DNA of 52,638 nucleotides from a virus. The notes under the pieces were generated by a model. That model worked only from the letters and a program-made list of their open reading frames with translations, was not told the DNA's origin and ran no database searches. The stretch lies in the IMG/VR virus record IMGVR_UViG_3300033155_001652, positions 1 through 52,638 of that record. The stretch is one strand, 5' to 3'. This document shows positions 33,841-40,576 of this stretch, piece after piece; the stretch's first letter is position 1, and each line of letters starts with the position of its first letter. A program made the position numbers and the translations under genes.

Positions 33841-33860
33841 AAAAAGCCCCGTTAGGGGCC
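33841..33860 (-). terminator. Rho-independent terminator GCCCC-TAAC-GGGGC
   Basis: A 5-bp GC stem with a TAAC loop followed by TTTTT on the minus strand, 5 bases beyond the stop of the 149-aa gene. Confidence 0.7.
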
Positions 33861-33864
33861 ATAG

Positions 33865-34314
33865 TCATGGCGTACCGCCGTTTCTTGCTAATCGGCTCAT
33901 TTCCACGCAGCGATCCATCGTATTACTGTCGAGTCCTCTTAGCGGCTCCTCGCTGTCCCAAGGGATCGGCAGAGTCGCAAACTCGTTCGCCCATAGGATA
34001 GCAATTGCCTTCCGGCTTAGGCCAGACACCGCCGACAATCCGCTGTGCCGGTGTGTCACGTTCCAAGGCCCACGATTCTCTCCCCAAGCGCGATGCACTG
34101 CAAAGTGGTCGCCCACTGGAATCGCCTCGACAATCTTTTCGTCGTCACTCGCCAACTTAAGCATGAAGCTCTTGCCGGAAGCGATGCGCTTCGCTTTACC
34201 CTCCGCGACCTTATCACGAAAGAACTTTTTCACGTATTCGACATCCCCATCATCTAATTTAGATAGGAGCTTTCCCATCGTAATATCAGTAATTGACACT
34301 GATTTGGTTGACAT
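33865..34314 (-). CDS. Hypothetical protein
   Basis: A 149-aa protein from ATG 34314, preceded by AAAGGAG. The first 65 residues are helical and charged; the rest is mixed, with TPIPWDSEE-like acidic and basic segments. No motif recognised. It is the first of a run of small genes with similar leaders: a hairpin, GATGGTAATTCAA and a purine-rich RBS. Confidence 0.6.
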   Translation of the reverse strand: MSTKSVSITDITMGKLLSKLDDGDVEYVKKFFRDKVAEGKAKRIASGKSFMLKLASDDEKIVEAIPVGDHFAVHRAWGENRGPWNVTHRHSGLSAVSGLSRKAIAILWANEFATLPIPWDSEEPLRGLDSNTMDRCVEMSRLARNGGTP

Positions 34315-34352
34315 AATAATCTCCTTTGTTAATTGAATTACCATCGGCTAAA
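34315..34352 (-). promoter_or_regulatory. Conserved small-gene leader, representative copy
   Basis: On the minus strand TTTTAGCCGATGGTAATTCAA leads to an AAAGGAG RBS. About eight other leaders between 34.6 and 40.2 kb carry the same GATGGTAATTCAA or a close variant at the same distance from their hairpin. Role unknown. Confidence 0.6.
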
Positions 34353-34371
34353 AGCCCCGGTCAAAGGGCTT
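34349..34371 (-). terminator. Hairpin terminator of the zinc-ribbon gene
   Basis: AAGCCC and GGGCTT pair around an 8-base loop, followed by TTTT on the minus strand. It lies just past the stop of the gene at 34375. Confidence 0.65.
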
Positions 34372-34374
34372 CGT

Positions 34375-34653
34375 TCATTGCGCGTCGTCGTAGGCTAGTA
34401 GCTTCTCGCCAGGGTGGTCCTCCTTGCGAAAGCCCCGCACCGTGATCGGCTTTATGTGCCACGTATCCACGCCCCCTTCGGCTTGAATTCGCTTGCCGAA
34501 GCCGACCACGACTTCCGCACCGCAGCCGGGGCAGCGGTAGCGGTCGCCGCTGCTGTAGGCTGTCGGGTCGCAGCCCCCGTGGAACACGGGAAAGCCGTTA
34601 CGAGTGCAACGCATCTGAAGCCGACACTTAACACAAACTGGTCTATGCAACAT
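34375..34653 (-). CDS. Zinc-ribbon protein
   Basis: A 92-aa protein with Cys pairs CVKC (about residue 6) and CPGC (about residue 42) and two further Cys around them, plus a short basic stretch. It looks like a four-Cys zinc ribbon that could bind nucleic acid or protein. The second ATG (34653) was chosen because GGAG stands 7 nt upstream; the first (34659) is only 2 nt from it. Function unknown. Confidence 0.6.
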   Translation of the reverse strand: MLHRPVCVKCRLQMRCTRNGFPVFHGGCDPTAYSSGDRYRCPGCGAEVVVGFGKRIQAEGGVDTWHIKPITVRGFRKEDHPGEKLLAYDDAQ

Positions 34654-34690
34654 TTCCATTCTCCTTTTTAAGTTTGAATTGCCATCGGCT

Positions 34691-34712
34691 TAAAGCCCCC
34701 GAAGGGGCTTAA
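34691..34712 (-). terminator. Hairpin with UUCG loop
   Basis: On the minus strand AAGCCCC-TTCG-GGGGCTTT, an exceptionally stable tetraloop type, overlapping the stop of the gene at 34709. Confidence 0.75.
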
Positions 34713-34888
34713 CCTCTCACAGTCTTCAAAATGTATTGAAGCCTTTTTTCAGTCTCCTCCATAACCGAAACCAATGCCAGATTAGTTTCAGGGTTTTGGT
34801 ATTTATCAAGCCATTCTCTTGTCTTGATACTGGCAAGCTTAATACATTGAAAAGCTTCTTCAGCTTCCGTTACCGCCTCAGATTTCAT
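34709..34888 (-). CDS. Small hypothetical protein
   Basis: A 59-aa, helical, charged protein with an amphipathic pattern (AEEAFQCIKLASIKTREWLD). AAGGAGG lies 6 nt before ATG 34888; upstream in-frame codons lack such a site. The leader is short and only the hairpin precedes the RBS. Confidence 0.55.
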   Translation of the reverse strand: MKSEAVTEAEEAFQCIKLASIKTREWLDKYQNPETNLALVSVMEETEKRLQYILKTVRG

Positions 34889-34899
34889 AATTCCTCCTT

Positions 34900-34922
34900 G
34901 AAAAGCCCCCAAAGGGGCTTTC
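34900..34922 (-). terminator. Hairpin terminator
   Basis: AAAGCCCC-TTT-GGGGCTTTTC on the minus strand, overlapping the stop of the gene at 34921 and lying directly before the next RBS. Confidence 0.7.
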
Positions 34923-35262
34923 AGTCTATCTCTAGCTCAACACGCAGAATGCCAATACTAGCTCTGGTCCGATCAATTAATGCCATCATATCCTGAGCAT
35001 ATTTATTGCAGATTGTCGCGTATTCATAATCGACGGCGCAGTCGCCACTTTCAATCAATTCGCTCATTGCAATCAATATGTTATCGAACGTTTCAAGCTC
35101 GGCAACTTCTTGGCCTTTAGGGGTTGCCTCGTTACATAAAGTGCATCTGTTTGCGACCAAATTATTCATATCAAAAAACGCGGGTTGGTCCCCCGAAAGC
35201 TTAAAACTATCTTTCGGGAATAACGCGGGAAAAAGCTGGTTCTCACAAAGTATACATTTCAT
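34921..35262 (-). CDS. Small protein with two Cys pairs
   Basis: A 113-aa protein with CILC at residues 3-6 and CTLC near residue 40, fitting a zinc ribbon, then a helical C-terminal part (LETFDNILIAMSELIESG). AAAAGGAGAT precedes ATG 35262. The upstream gap holds a copy of the long promoter-like motif. Unknown function. Confidence 0.6.
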   Translation of the reverse strand: MKCILCENQLFPALFPKDSFKLSGDQPAFFDMNNLVANRCTLCNEATPKGQEVAELETFDNILIAMSELIESGDCAVDYEYATICNKYAQDMMALIDRTRASIGILRVELEID

Positions 35263-35286
35263 AATGATCTCCTTTTGGGTTGTATC

Positions 35287-35330
35287 CTTATAAAGTAAAA
35301 GCGATGATGGACCGAGAAAAACTTCTAAGA
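35287..35330 (-). promoter_or_regulatory. Long promoter-like motif, copy 1
   Basis: On the minus strand GTCCATCATCG is followed by a T-rich run and TTTATAAGG, 25 bases before ATG 35262. It matches the copies at 36984, 37041 and 40577 over about 40 bases, with CCATCATCG invariant. Confidence 0.6.
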
Positions 35331-35360
35331 CCATTGATACCCCTACCTTGTGTTACCGCA

Positions 35361-35382
35361 AAAAGCCCCCTTAATGGGGGGC
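35361..35382 (-). terminator. Hairpin terminator
   Basis: GCCCCC and GGGGGC pair around a 6-base loop, followed by TTTTT on the minus strand. It lies at the stop of the 120-aa gene. Confidence 0.7.
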
Positions 35383-35733
35383 AATAGCGAACACGCCGCG
35401 CTCATTACATAAACAATACCGAGCATTCTGCGTTAATGCACGGCTCTTTTTTATAAAGAAATGAGAACCCCTGTAAGGGTTGTAAGAAATAGCTTCCAAA
35501 CAACCCTTACCAATGTTCGCAACAGTGCCGACAACGAACGCATGAACGTTCTTTCTGCGCTGTCTCAGAACCCGCTGACGCCCTTTCTCTGATACTTTGA
35601 AGGCGCAGTTCTTGAGACTAATCAAAGACGTATGGTCAACAACTAACCAACGCCCATCGACCTTCTTTTGAACTGAGTAAACGACTAGGCCAGGGCTGGA
35701 TCGAGTAAGATTTACATACACTCTTACCAACAT
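35371..35733 (-). CDS. Hypothetical basic protein
   Basis: A 120-aa, strongly basic protein (GRQRVLRQRRKNVHAFVVG) with a beta-like N-terminal segment and two Cys near the end. AAGGA precedes ATG 35733; the gap to the upstream stop is 2 bp. Possibly nucleic-acid binding. Not recognised. Confidence 0.55.
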   Translation of the reverse strand: MLVRVYVNLTRSSPGLVVYSVQKKVDGRWLVVDHTSLISLKNCAFKVSEKGRQRVLRQRRKNVHAFVVGTVANIGKGCLEAISYNPYRGSHFFIKKSRALTQNARYCLCNERGVFAIAPH

Positions 35734-35735
35734 AA

Positions 35736-35978
35736 TCAGTCCTTCTTAGTCATCATGAATTTGAGCAATTCACGCGCCTTTTGTTTAGCTCCATCCATTG
35801 AATTAGCTTTGCAGTCTCGTGTTACAGTGACCTGGACACCCCATTTACCAGTGGAATACTGGAAAACTCGAATATCAGTCCTTTCGTTAGAAGCAAACCT
35901 ATAACCTTTCACAGTCGGTATGGTACTCATGTCATCGCATTCTTGATCATGCAACGTTCCCCAACAGATATTTTTCAT
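35736..35978 (-). CDS. Hypothetical protein
   Basis: An 80-aa protein with a central beta-like segment (YSTGKWGVQVTVTRDCKA) and a helical basic C-terminus (GAKQKARELLKFMM). AAAAGGAGATTG precedes ATG. It is one of the small-gene cassettes with the hairpin and conserved leader. Confidence 0.6.
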   Translation of the reverse strand: MKNICWGTLHDQECDDMSTIPTVKGYRFASNERTDIRVFQYSTGKWGVQVTVTRDCKANSMDGAKQKARELLKFMMTKKD

Positions 35979-36012
35979 AACAATCTCCTTTTAAGTTTGA
36001 ATTACCATCGCA

Positions 36013-36033
36013 GAAAAGCCCCCGAAGGGGCCA
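36013..36033 (-). terminator. Hairpin with UUCG loop
   Basis: On the minus strand GCCCC-TTCG-GGGGC plus TTTT. It lies at the stop of the 120-aa protein with AKPK repeats. Confidence 0.7.
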
Positions 36034-36035
36034 AT

Positions 36036-36398
36036 CTACTTGATCTTACTGAAGTTATCCTCCATCCAATAACCAATTTCACTGTCATTTTCAAAATACC
36101 CGACAATGCGAGGGCATTTCTTGTGTGTGAGAACAGTCCCCCACTTTTTCGGTCCCTTCATCTCAGGTCGATGGTAGGACGACCCTACCTTTTTATTAGG
36201 TACCTGAGCGACTCTTCTCGGTTTTGGATTATGCCAAATCTCGTAAAAATCCGGCGCAACCGCGTAAACCCTGAATCGACCGCTCGCGAGCCAAAGGCAA
36301 TCAGGGGGGGTCTCCTCCAGCTTCGCTTTTGGCTTCGCTTTTGGCTTCGCTTTTGGCTTCGCTTTTGGCTTCGCTTTTGGCTTCGCTTTAGTTGCCAT
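36036..36398 (-). CDS. Protein with AKPK tandem repeats
   Basis: A 120-aa protein starting MATKAKPKAKP. Residues 4-26 are tandem AKPK units encoded by a 12-bp repeat, a tail typical of DNA- or RNA-binding disordered regions. The following part is globular-looking with KCPRIVGYFENDSEIGYW. GAGGGGG lies 7 nt before ATG. It overlaps the upstream gene by 11 bp. Family not recognised. Confidence 0.6.
   Translation of the reverse strand: MATKAKPKAKPKAKPKAKPKAKPKAKLEETPPDCLWLASGRFRVYAVAPDFYEIWHNPKPRRVAQVPNKKVGSSYHRPEMKGPKKWGTVLTHKKCPRIVGYFENDSEIGYWMEDNFSKIK
36321..36391. repeat. Tandem 12-bp repeat within the AKPK gene
   Basis: Five exact tandem copies of cttcgcttttgg from 36321 to 36380, then a partial sixth. 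It is inside the coding region and gives AKPK repeats; copy number could vary between relatives. Confidence 0.85.
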
Positions 36399-36939
36399 CT
36401 TTAGCCCCCTCAACCGCGCTCCAGGGCAGATTAACACTGATATTAGGAAGCTCTGGTATTACAAGCTCTCGGCGACTTCTAAAAGTCGAGTCGAGCAATT
36501 GATACCTCTTGCTATACTCAGTAAGTCGCTTCCCGTCTTCAGTCTTATCCCAGGCTTTGCCTTGGTTATGCGAATAAACAACGATGGACTCTAAGATACT
36601 CTTAACACAATCATCGTATGCTTCCATAGCCAAAGATAATTCGTCTTCGGCTACATAACTAGATTTGAGGAAGTGATCAAAATGCTTACTCGCACGTTCG
36701 ACAGCCCCCTCCGCAGATGCAAATTTCTCAAGCTCATCGTATAGGAACAGATTTTCAATAACTGGCAGCTTTTGATCAGACTCGGTCTCCAAATCTTTCA
36801 ATCGCTGACGAGCTTCAAGAACATCTTGTTTAAGTTGAACTAAAGAATTTGCAATCGTTGCCATATAGGAAGAAGAGCCTTCGATTGCTTCTGTAAGAGA
36901 AGCAATTTTTTGCTCTAACTTCTGATGTTCATTTGACAT
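36388..36939 (-). CDS. Coiled-coil hypothetical protein
   Basis: A 183-aa protein with a coiled-coil N-terminus (HQKLEQKIASLTEAIEG and LKQDVLEARQRLKDLETE), then a helical middle and acidic C-terminal part. ATG 36939 follows AGGAG by 7 nt; the TTG 3 nt before it is less likely. Two copies of the long promoter-like motif precede it. No function seen. Confidence 0.6.
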   Translation of the reverse strand: MSNEHQKLEQKIASLTEAIEGSSSYMATIANSLVQLKQDVLEARQRLKDLETESDQKLPVIENLFLYDELEKFASAEGAVERASKHFDHFLKSSYVAEDELSLAMEAYDDCVKSILESIVVYSHNQGKAWDKTEDGKRLTEYSKRYQLLDSTFRSRRELVIPELPNISVNLPWSAVEGAKDGN

Positions 36940-36983
36940 CAAAATTCTCCTTTCCTCAAAATGAGGATTTTGGTTTTCTCTAC

Positions 36984-37030
36984 CCTTAAAAAGTAAAGTC
37001 GATGATGGACGTCCAAAAAACTTTGGGACT
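36984..37030 (-). promoter_or_regulatory. Long promoter-like motif, copy 2
   Basis: CCATCATCG core 45 bases before ATG 36939, with a less conserved poly-T flank than the other copies and TTTTAAGG in place of TTTATA. Confidence 0.5.
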
Positions 37031-37040
37031 TCCTACACTC

Positions 37041-37085
37041 GTATAAAGAGAAAGCGATGATGGACCGAAAAAAAGTTTTAAGTCT
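37041..37085 (-). promoter_or_regulatory. Long promoter-like motif, copy 3
   Basis: GACTTAAAACTTTTTTTCGG then TCCATCATCG and CTCTTTATAC on the minus strand. It is nearly identical to copy 4 at 40577 and lies 57 bp upstream of copy 2. Confidence 0.55.
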
Positions 37086-37100
37086 TTTGTTTTTCAGGAC

Positions 37101-37604
37101 TTAAGAAATCTTGTTCGAGGTACCGTTTGAAGACGAAGGGGAGCTTTTGAGGGGATGGTTCTGTTGATCTTGAGCTAGAATTTTCAAGAGATGTAAACGA
37201 GTATTTTCCGTGTCCTCTCGACTCCTGGTTATCTCTACATCTTGAGAAGGTAAGTTTTGCTCGGCGACCTTGACTATTTCATAATGATGGCCGGAAGCTG
37301 GCTTCCAAGAAATTTCCTCAACGTCGAGATACGGCCCCCCCTCACCATTGGCGAGGAAGACGGCAAAATGTCTTTGTTCTTGTACTTCCCCATCATCAAT
37401 TTCTGTTTCTTTAACAAAAAAAGCTTCTTCCATAATGTCAATTATTTTAATACCTATTCCATAAACTAATCTTTTAATTCCGTTACCTGGACCTACAAAC
37501 CTACTTGTCCTTTTCACAGTAGGCTGTCTCTTAAGGGTTGTATTGGTTATAACAAACGGCACTGCCTCCCCTGCCTTAAGTTTTATCTTTTTTATTCCTG
37601 TCAT
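37101..37604 (-). CDS. Hypothetical protein
   Basis: A 167-aa protein from ATG 37604 with GGAGG 8 nt upstream. The first part is basic (KKIKLKAGEAVPF), the middle beta-like with acidic patches, and the C-terminus is Ser/Asn-rich (KSSPSSSNGTSNK). It overlaps the upstream gene by 29 bp. Not recognised. Confidence 0.55.
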   Translation of the reverse strand: MTGIKKIKLKAGEAVPFVITNTTLKRQPTVKRTSRFVGPGNGIKRLVYGIGIKIIDIMEEAFFVKETEIDDGEVQEQRHFAVFLANGEGGPYLDVEEISWKPASGHHYEIVKVAEQNLPSQDVEITRSREDTENTRLHLLKILAQDQQNHPLKSSPSSSNGTSNKIS

Positions 37605-37875
37605 TTGGACGCCTCCCCTTATCCTTAGTTTTCTTACGATACTGGGTATCGCATTGAATAACACCTTTTAACCCCATCATTTCAGTGTAATCATATTCAG
37701 GGCATACCTTAAAATGAACTTCGCCCTCTTTATCAACGAAGGCGCTTACACCAAGGGCCACGTCGTTAATTATTCGGACGAGTTTATGCAAGGCTGGTCG
37801 GCTGCAAAGCACCATACCGTTTTGTCTCGCCCAATTAATTACAAAAGCTTTTTTCTCTGATTCACTTAATGACAT
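37576..37875 (-). CDS. Hypothetical protein
   Basis: A 99-aa protein with a basic C-terminal tail (KKTKDKGRRPNDRNKKDK) and a mixed alpha/beta middle (FVDKEGEVHFKVCPEYDY). ATG 37875 follows AGGAGG by 7 nt. Its leader shares CACCATAGG with the leaders near 33390 and 51512. No family recognised. Confidence 0.55.
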   Translation of the reverse strand: MSLSESEKKAFVINWARQNGMVLCSRPALHKLVRIINDVALGVSAFVDKEGEVHFKVCPEYDYTEMMGLKGVIQCDTQYRKKTKDKGRRPNDRNKKDKT

Positions 37876-37924
37876 AACGTAACCTCCTATGGTGTAGGAT
37901 ACCACGGCGAAAAAAAAGCCGCCG

Positions 37925-37963
37925 AAAAAAGAGCCGGATCAGAACATCTCTGCACTGTCCGGC
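37925..37963 (-). terminator. Rho-independent terminator
   Basis: GCCGGA and TCCGGC pair around a 19-base loop on the minus strand, followed by CTCTTTTTT. It overlaps the last codons of the 115-aa gene. Confidence 0.6.
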
Positions 37964-38286
37964 CCATTGTATCTCGTCTCAGGAGGCCACGGATACCTTT
38001 CATCCGCAAAGCTAAGGTCGCTATCCTCAACCTCATGGATATGAATCATGGCGTCTACACGTTCAAAGATCTTCCCGTCGCCTTTGTTGTGTAAGGCGCG
38101 AATCTCTGTTCGGAGCATTTTCCTGAAATAACCGTCAAATTCTGGTTCTTCTTCTGTCGGTGCAATGCCCATAGGCCACAATGGAATGCGACCAGCGAAG
38201 AAGTCCTTTTTTAACTGCTCTTTGTTGCCAGGGTACTCCCAGAGATACTCTCTGTAGCCGTACTCCTCGTCAACGTAAACTTTCAT
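37939..38286 (-). CDS. Hypothetical protein
   Basis: A 115-aa acidic protein with many aromatic residues (EEYGYREYLWEYPG) and a middle basic stretch. AAAGGAG lies 7 nt before ATG. It is in the cassette series: a UUCG hairpin and conserved leader precede it. Not recognised. Confidence 0.6.
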   Translation of the reverse strand: MKVYVDEEYGYREYLWEYPGNKEQLKKDFFAGRIPLWPMGIAPTEEEPEFDGYFRKMLRTEIRALHNKGDGKIFERVDAMIHIHEVEDSDLSFADERYPWPPETRYNGPDSAEMF

Positions 38287-38323
38287 AATAAACTCCTTTA
38301 TTGAATTTTAATTACCATCGCAT

Positions 38324-38344
38324 TAAAGCCCCCGAAGGGGCTAT
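38324..38344 (-). terminator. Hairpin with UUCG loop
   Basis: On the minus strand GCCCC-TTCG-GGGGC followed by TTT, just past the stop of the 58-aa gene. The conserved leader follows downstream. Confidence 0.7.
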
Positions 38345-38348
38345 TTAA

Positions 38349-38525
38349 TTAGGCTGGGGTCCAGCCAACATATGTAAATCGTCCACCGGAACCTTCAAGG
38401 CTCATAAGGGCGCTTGTCCCGGCGACCATTTCTTCAGTCTCGTAAACAATTGAGTATTTCTCTTCGCTCGGAAAATTTTCGTAGTGCAAACGAGCAGGAT
38501 AAACTGGATTTTTATCTGGGTTCAT
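38349..38525 (-). CDS. Small hypothetical protein
   Basis: A 58-aa protein from ATG 38525 (AAGGAAA is 7 nt upstream). Composition is mixed, with a short beta-like stretch (YSIVYETEEMVAG) and a glycine-rich end. Unknown. Confidence 0.5.
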   Translation of the reverse strand: MNPDKNPVYPARLHYENFPSEEKYSIVYETEEMVAGTSALMSLEGSGGRFTYVGWTPA

Positions 38526-38578
38526 TATTGTTTCCTTCAATTAGGACAGCGCGGAATTGCACTCTCACACATCGCATT

Positions 38579-38597
38579 AAAGCCCCCAAAGGGGCTA
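38579..38597 (-). terminator. Hairpin terminator
   Basis: AGCCCC-TTT-GGGGGCT with a following TTAA on the minus strand, downstream of the gene at 38604. Confidence 0.65.
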
Positions 38598-38603
38598 AAT
38601 TGC

Positions 38604-38864
38604 TTAGATAAAAGGCAGGAATCGTTCCTCTGCTGATATCTTCTCGACAAACAACTTGCCGAGATTGACAGAAGCCTCATTGCGAAGATCTGAGCGACCT
38701 TCTGCAACTTGTTCAAGCCAGTTCACGCAAAGGCGCGTGAAGTTTTGCTGAAGCGTCCTATGGTCACGCGACATTTTTTCAATGAACACTTCTTTAGGTT
38801 CATCGTTCATGTTGTTAATAAATCTACTCATGGCCTCGGCCATTTCTTTTCCGTTTAAGGACAT
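38604..38864 (-). CDS. Hypothetical helical protein
   Basis: An 86-aa helical protein (LNGKEMAEAMSRFINNMNDE and FTRLCVNWLEQVAEG). AAAAGGAGATTG precedes ATG. It belongs to the cassette series. Not recognised. Confidence 0.6.
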   Translation of the reverse strand: MSLNGKEMAEAMSRFINNMNDEPKEVFIEKMSRDHRTLQQNFTRLCVNWLEQVAEGRSDLRNEASVNLGKLFVEKISAEERFLPFI

Positions 38865-38899
38865 AACAATCTCCTTTTAAGTTTGAGTTACCATCAGCT

Positions 38900-38919
38900 A
38901 AAAGCCCCCGAAAGGGCTT
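38900..38919 (-). terminator. Hairpin terminator
   Basis: AAGCCC and GGGCTT around a 6-base loop with T residues after it on the minus strand. It overlaps the stop of the gene at 38918. Confidence 0.65.
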
Positions 38920-39355
38920 AATAGCTTGGACACGATCCGTCGATTGCTATGGTTATCAGGTCCATGCAAACCTTATTAACCACTCCCCAATCGATGTAAG
39001 CAGCAACGTCGTCATGGGCAGTCAATTCTGCCCATTGCGCAGTAGGAGCGTTGAAGTTTTGCCCACTTAAATAGCCCGTCCCTTCACACAAGGAAATTAT
39101 AGCCACTTCAACACGAGTGTAATGCTCTATTGACTTCAACATGTCCCTCGGAGTGCTATACATACTGGGGCCAGCGACGATGGAAATCTTAAACCTATCG
39201 CCGATAACAATCATCTTTTGCCATCCTCTATTATAAGAATGAAAAGTTACAGTTTCAGTAACAAAACGACCGAGCCTAAGCTCTTCAAGCCTTTGCTTAC
39301 GCTGGGCTTGCACGTCCTGTAAATCTTTAGCTGCGTCTCTTTTTATTAATGTCAT
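38918..39355 (-). CDS. Hypothetical protein
   Basis: A 145-aa protein. The basic N-terminus (KRDAAKDLQDVQAQRKQRLE) precedes an alpha/beta part and an acidic end. AAAAAGGAG lies 7 nt before ATG. It belongs to the cassette series, preceded by the UUCG-like hairpin and conserved leader. Not recognised. Confidence 0.55.
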   Translation of the reverse strand: MTLIKRDAAKDLQDVQAQRKQRLEELRLGRFVTETVTFHSYNRGWQKMIVIGDRFKISIVAGPSMYSTPRDMLKSIEHYTRVEVAIISLCEGTGYLSGQNFNAPTAQWAELTAHDDVAAYIDWGVVNKVCMDLITIAIDGSCPSY

Positions 39356-39390
39356 AATAAACTCCTTTTTAAGTTTGAATTACCATCAGG

Positions 39391-39410
39391 TAAAAGCCCC
39401 GTAGGGCTTA
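39391..39410 (-). terminator. Hairpin terminator
   Basis: AAGCCC-TACG-GGGCTT followed by TT on the minus strand. It overlaps the stop of the gene at 39408. Confidence 0.65.
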
Positions 39411-39602
39411 AACGTCAATTGCCTCCCAATCAATAGAGCCGTCCCTATTGACAAGCCCTGACTCAATCAAATCACGGGCCGTCCTTCCATAATGGCCCTG
39501 TAAAGTCCACGCCATACCAGACTTAATAAGATCCCCAAATAATTGGACTGTCTCAACAGCATTCATTTCCCCTGCTTCGTACGACATTAATTTTGTAATC
39601 AT
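39408..39602 (-). CDS. Small phage protein of a GxAWxLQGxYGR type
   Basis: A 64-aa protein with the pattern YEAGEMNAVETVQLFGDLI, then SGMAWTLQGHYGRTARDLIE. I believe this signature recurs in small phage proteins of unknown function, but could not check it. AAAAGGAGATTG precedes ATG. The second half looks like a helix pair joined by the QGxYGR turn. Function unknown. Confidence 0.65.
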   Translation of the reverse strand: MITKLMSYEAGEMNAVETVQLFGDLIKSGMAWTLQGHYGRTARDLIESGLVNRDGSIDWEAIDV

Positions 39603-39637
39603 AACAATCTCCTTTTAGGTTTTAAGTAACATCGCCT

Positions 39638-39656
39638 TAAAGCCCCCTTGGGAGCT
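39638..39656 (-). terminator. Hairpin with one mismatch
   Basis: AGCTCC-CAA-GGGGGCT, with one mismatch in the stem, followed by TTAA on the minus strand. It lies at the stop of the gene at 39655. Confidence 0.5.
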
Positions 39657-39867
39657 AGGCTAGAAGAACGATCTCCTGTCTTAACTCTTCAGGGGATGTC
39701 TTCGCGAAGGCTAAACCTTTCTCCTGTGTGAAGACATAAAGCCTAAGCTCGTCCTCAACCTCGAAAGAATCCATCTCGCTTATATAAAAAGAGCGACCAG
39801 GGAACGCCCTTAAACCAAAGGTCTCAGGGAACGTCTTAATAATCGCCGGAATGTCAAACTTTGCCAT
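39655..39867 (-). CDS. Small hypothetical protein
   Basis: A 70-aa protein, basic and aromatic in the first half (FGLRAFPGRSFYISEMDSF), helical in the second. GGAGG precedes ATG. Its gene begins right after the stop of the upstream gene. Unknown. Confidence 0.6.
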   Translation of the reverse strand: MAKFDIPAIIKTFPETFGLRAFPGRSFYISEMDSFEVEDELRLYVFTQEKGLAFAKTSPEELRQEIVLLA

Positions 39868-39868
39868 T

Positions 39869-40159
39869 TCAATCCTCCATTAAATCCAAGTCATATGGTT
39901 CGACTTCAAAAATAGTTTCAACCCCGTAAGGCACTGCATCTGTCGGGTCATAATCGCCCACGATCCAGTACTTGACGCTACAAACAGAAACCCTTGATTC
40001 CTCGATTTGAAGTGCATCTGGGATACCTTCGCAGAGCTTATTAATGCTATTACTAGAGCCAATAACGTATGGCTGGCCCCGTAAACTAATAGGCCAAGTA
40101 CAAAGAACGAATTGATCGCCTTCGACTTTGGTACCTTTTGTTTTCGTCCTTGGTTGCAT
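39869..40159 (-). CDS. Hypothetical protein
   Basis: A 96-aa protein with a basic N-terminus (RTKTKGTKVEG), two hydrophobic strands with several Cys and Tyr, and an acidic C-terminal end (YDLDLMED). AAGGAGG precedes ATG. It belongs to the cassette series. Not recognised. Confidence 0.55.
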   Translation of the reverse strand: MQPRTKTKGTKVEGDQFVLCTWPISLRGQPYVIGSSNSINKLCEGIPDALQIEESRVSVCSVKYWIVGDYDPTDAVPYGVETIFEVEPYDLDLMED

Positions 40160-40195
40160 AGCAACCTCCTTGTTTGAATTGAATTACCATCTCCG

Positions 40196-40215
40196 AAAAG
40201 CCCCGCAGGGCTTTA
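40196..40215 (-). terminator. Hairpin terminator
   Basis: AAAGCCC-TGCG-GGGCTTTT on the minus strand. The gene at 40213 stops inside it and the conserved leader follows. Confidence 0.7.
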
Positions 40216-40557
40216 AGGTCTTTGTTTACCTGGGGGATAGCATAACAACGAGAATGCTGTCACACGATCAATCCGCAGGTTTGTCTCCCCTGCTGATCTT
40301 CCGTCTGCTCGCATCAAATCCCTCAACAGGATCGTCGTGTTCTTTGCCTTCGACAATTTTTTGCCGACGATAAAACCGATATGGGTATCGTCATCGACAC
40401 CCGGTACCTCGACATAGTCAAGGCCAGGACGTCTAGTCGATGGGTCCAAGCGTTCATAACGTACGGCAACGATAGGTCGAAACCCATCGTCCAACTTTTC
40501 AAGGGCATCTTGAAATCTTGCCTTCTCGGTTGGACTTATTTTCTTATGGAATATCAT
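40213..40557 (-). CDS. Hypothetical protein
   Basis: A 114-aa protein. The N-terminal helix is charged (KKISPTEKARFQDALEKL), then a beta-like part with an acidic VPGVDDDTHIG loop, then a helix (TTILLRDLMRAD). GAGGAG lies 6 nt before ATG. A copy of the long promoter-like motif and a structured region precede it. Unknown function. Confidence 0.6.
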   Translation of the reverse strand: MIFHKKISPTEKARFQDALEKLDDGFRPIVAVRYERLDPSTRRPGLDYVEVPGVDDDTHIGFIVGKKLSKAKNTTILLRDLMRADGRSAGETNLRIDRVTAFSLLCYPPGKQRP

Positions 40558-40576
40558 CTGGTCTCCTCTCTAAAGG

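Noticed and set aside
33836-34336. Plus-strand open frame of 166 codons
   Set aside because: It is the antisense of a minus-strand gene with a good RBS, and no plus-strand operon exists here. Other plus-strand frames were dropped for the same reason.
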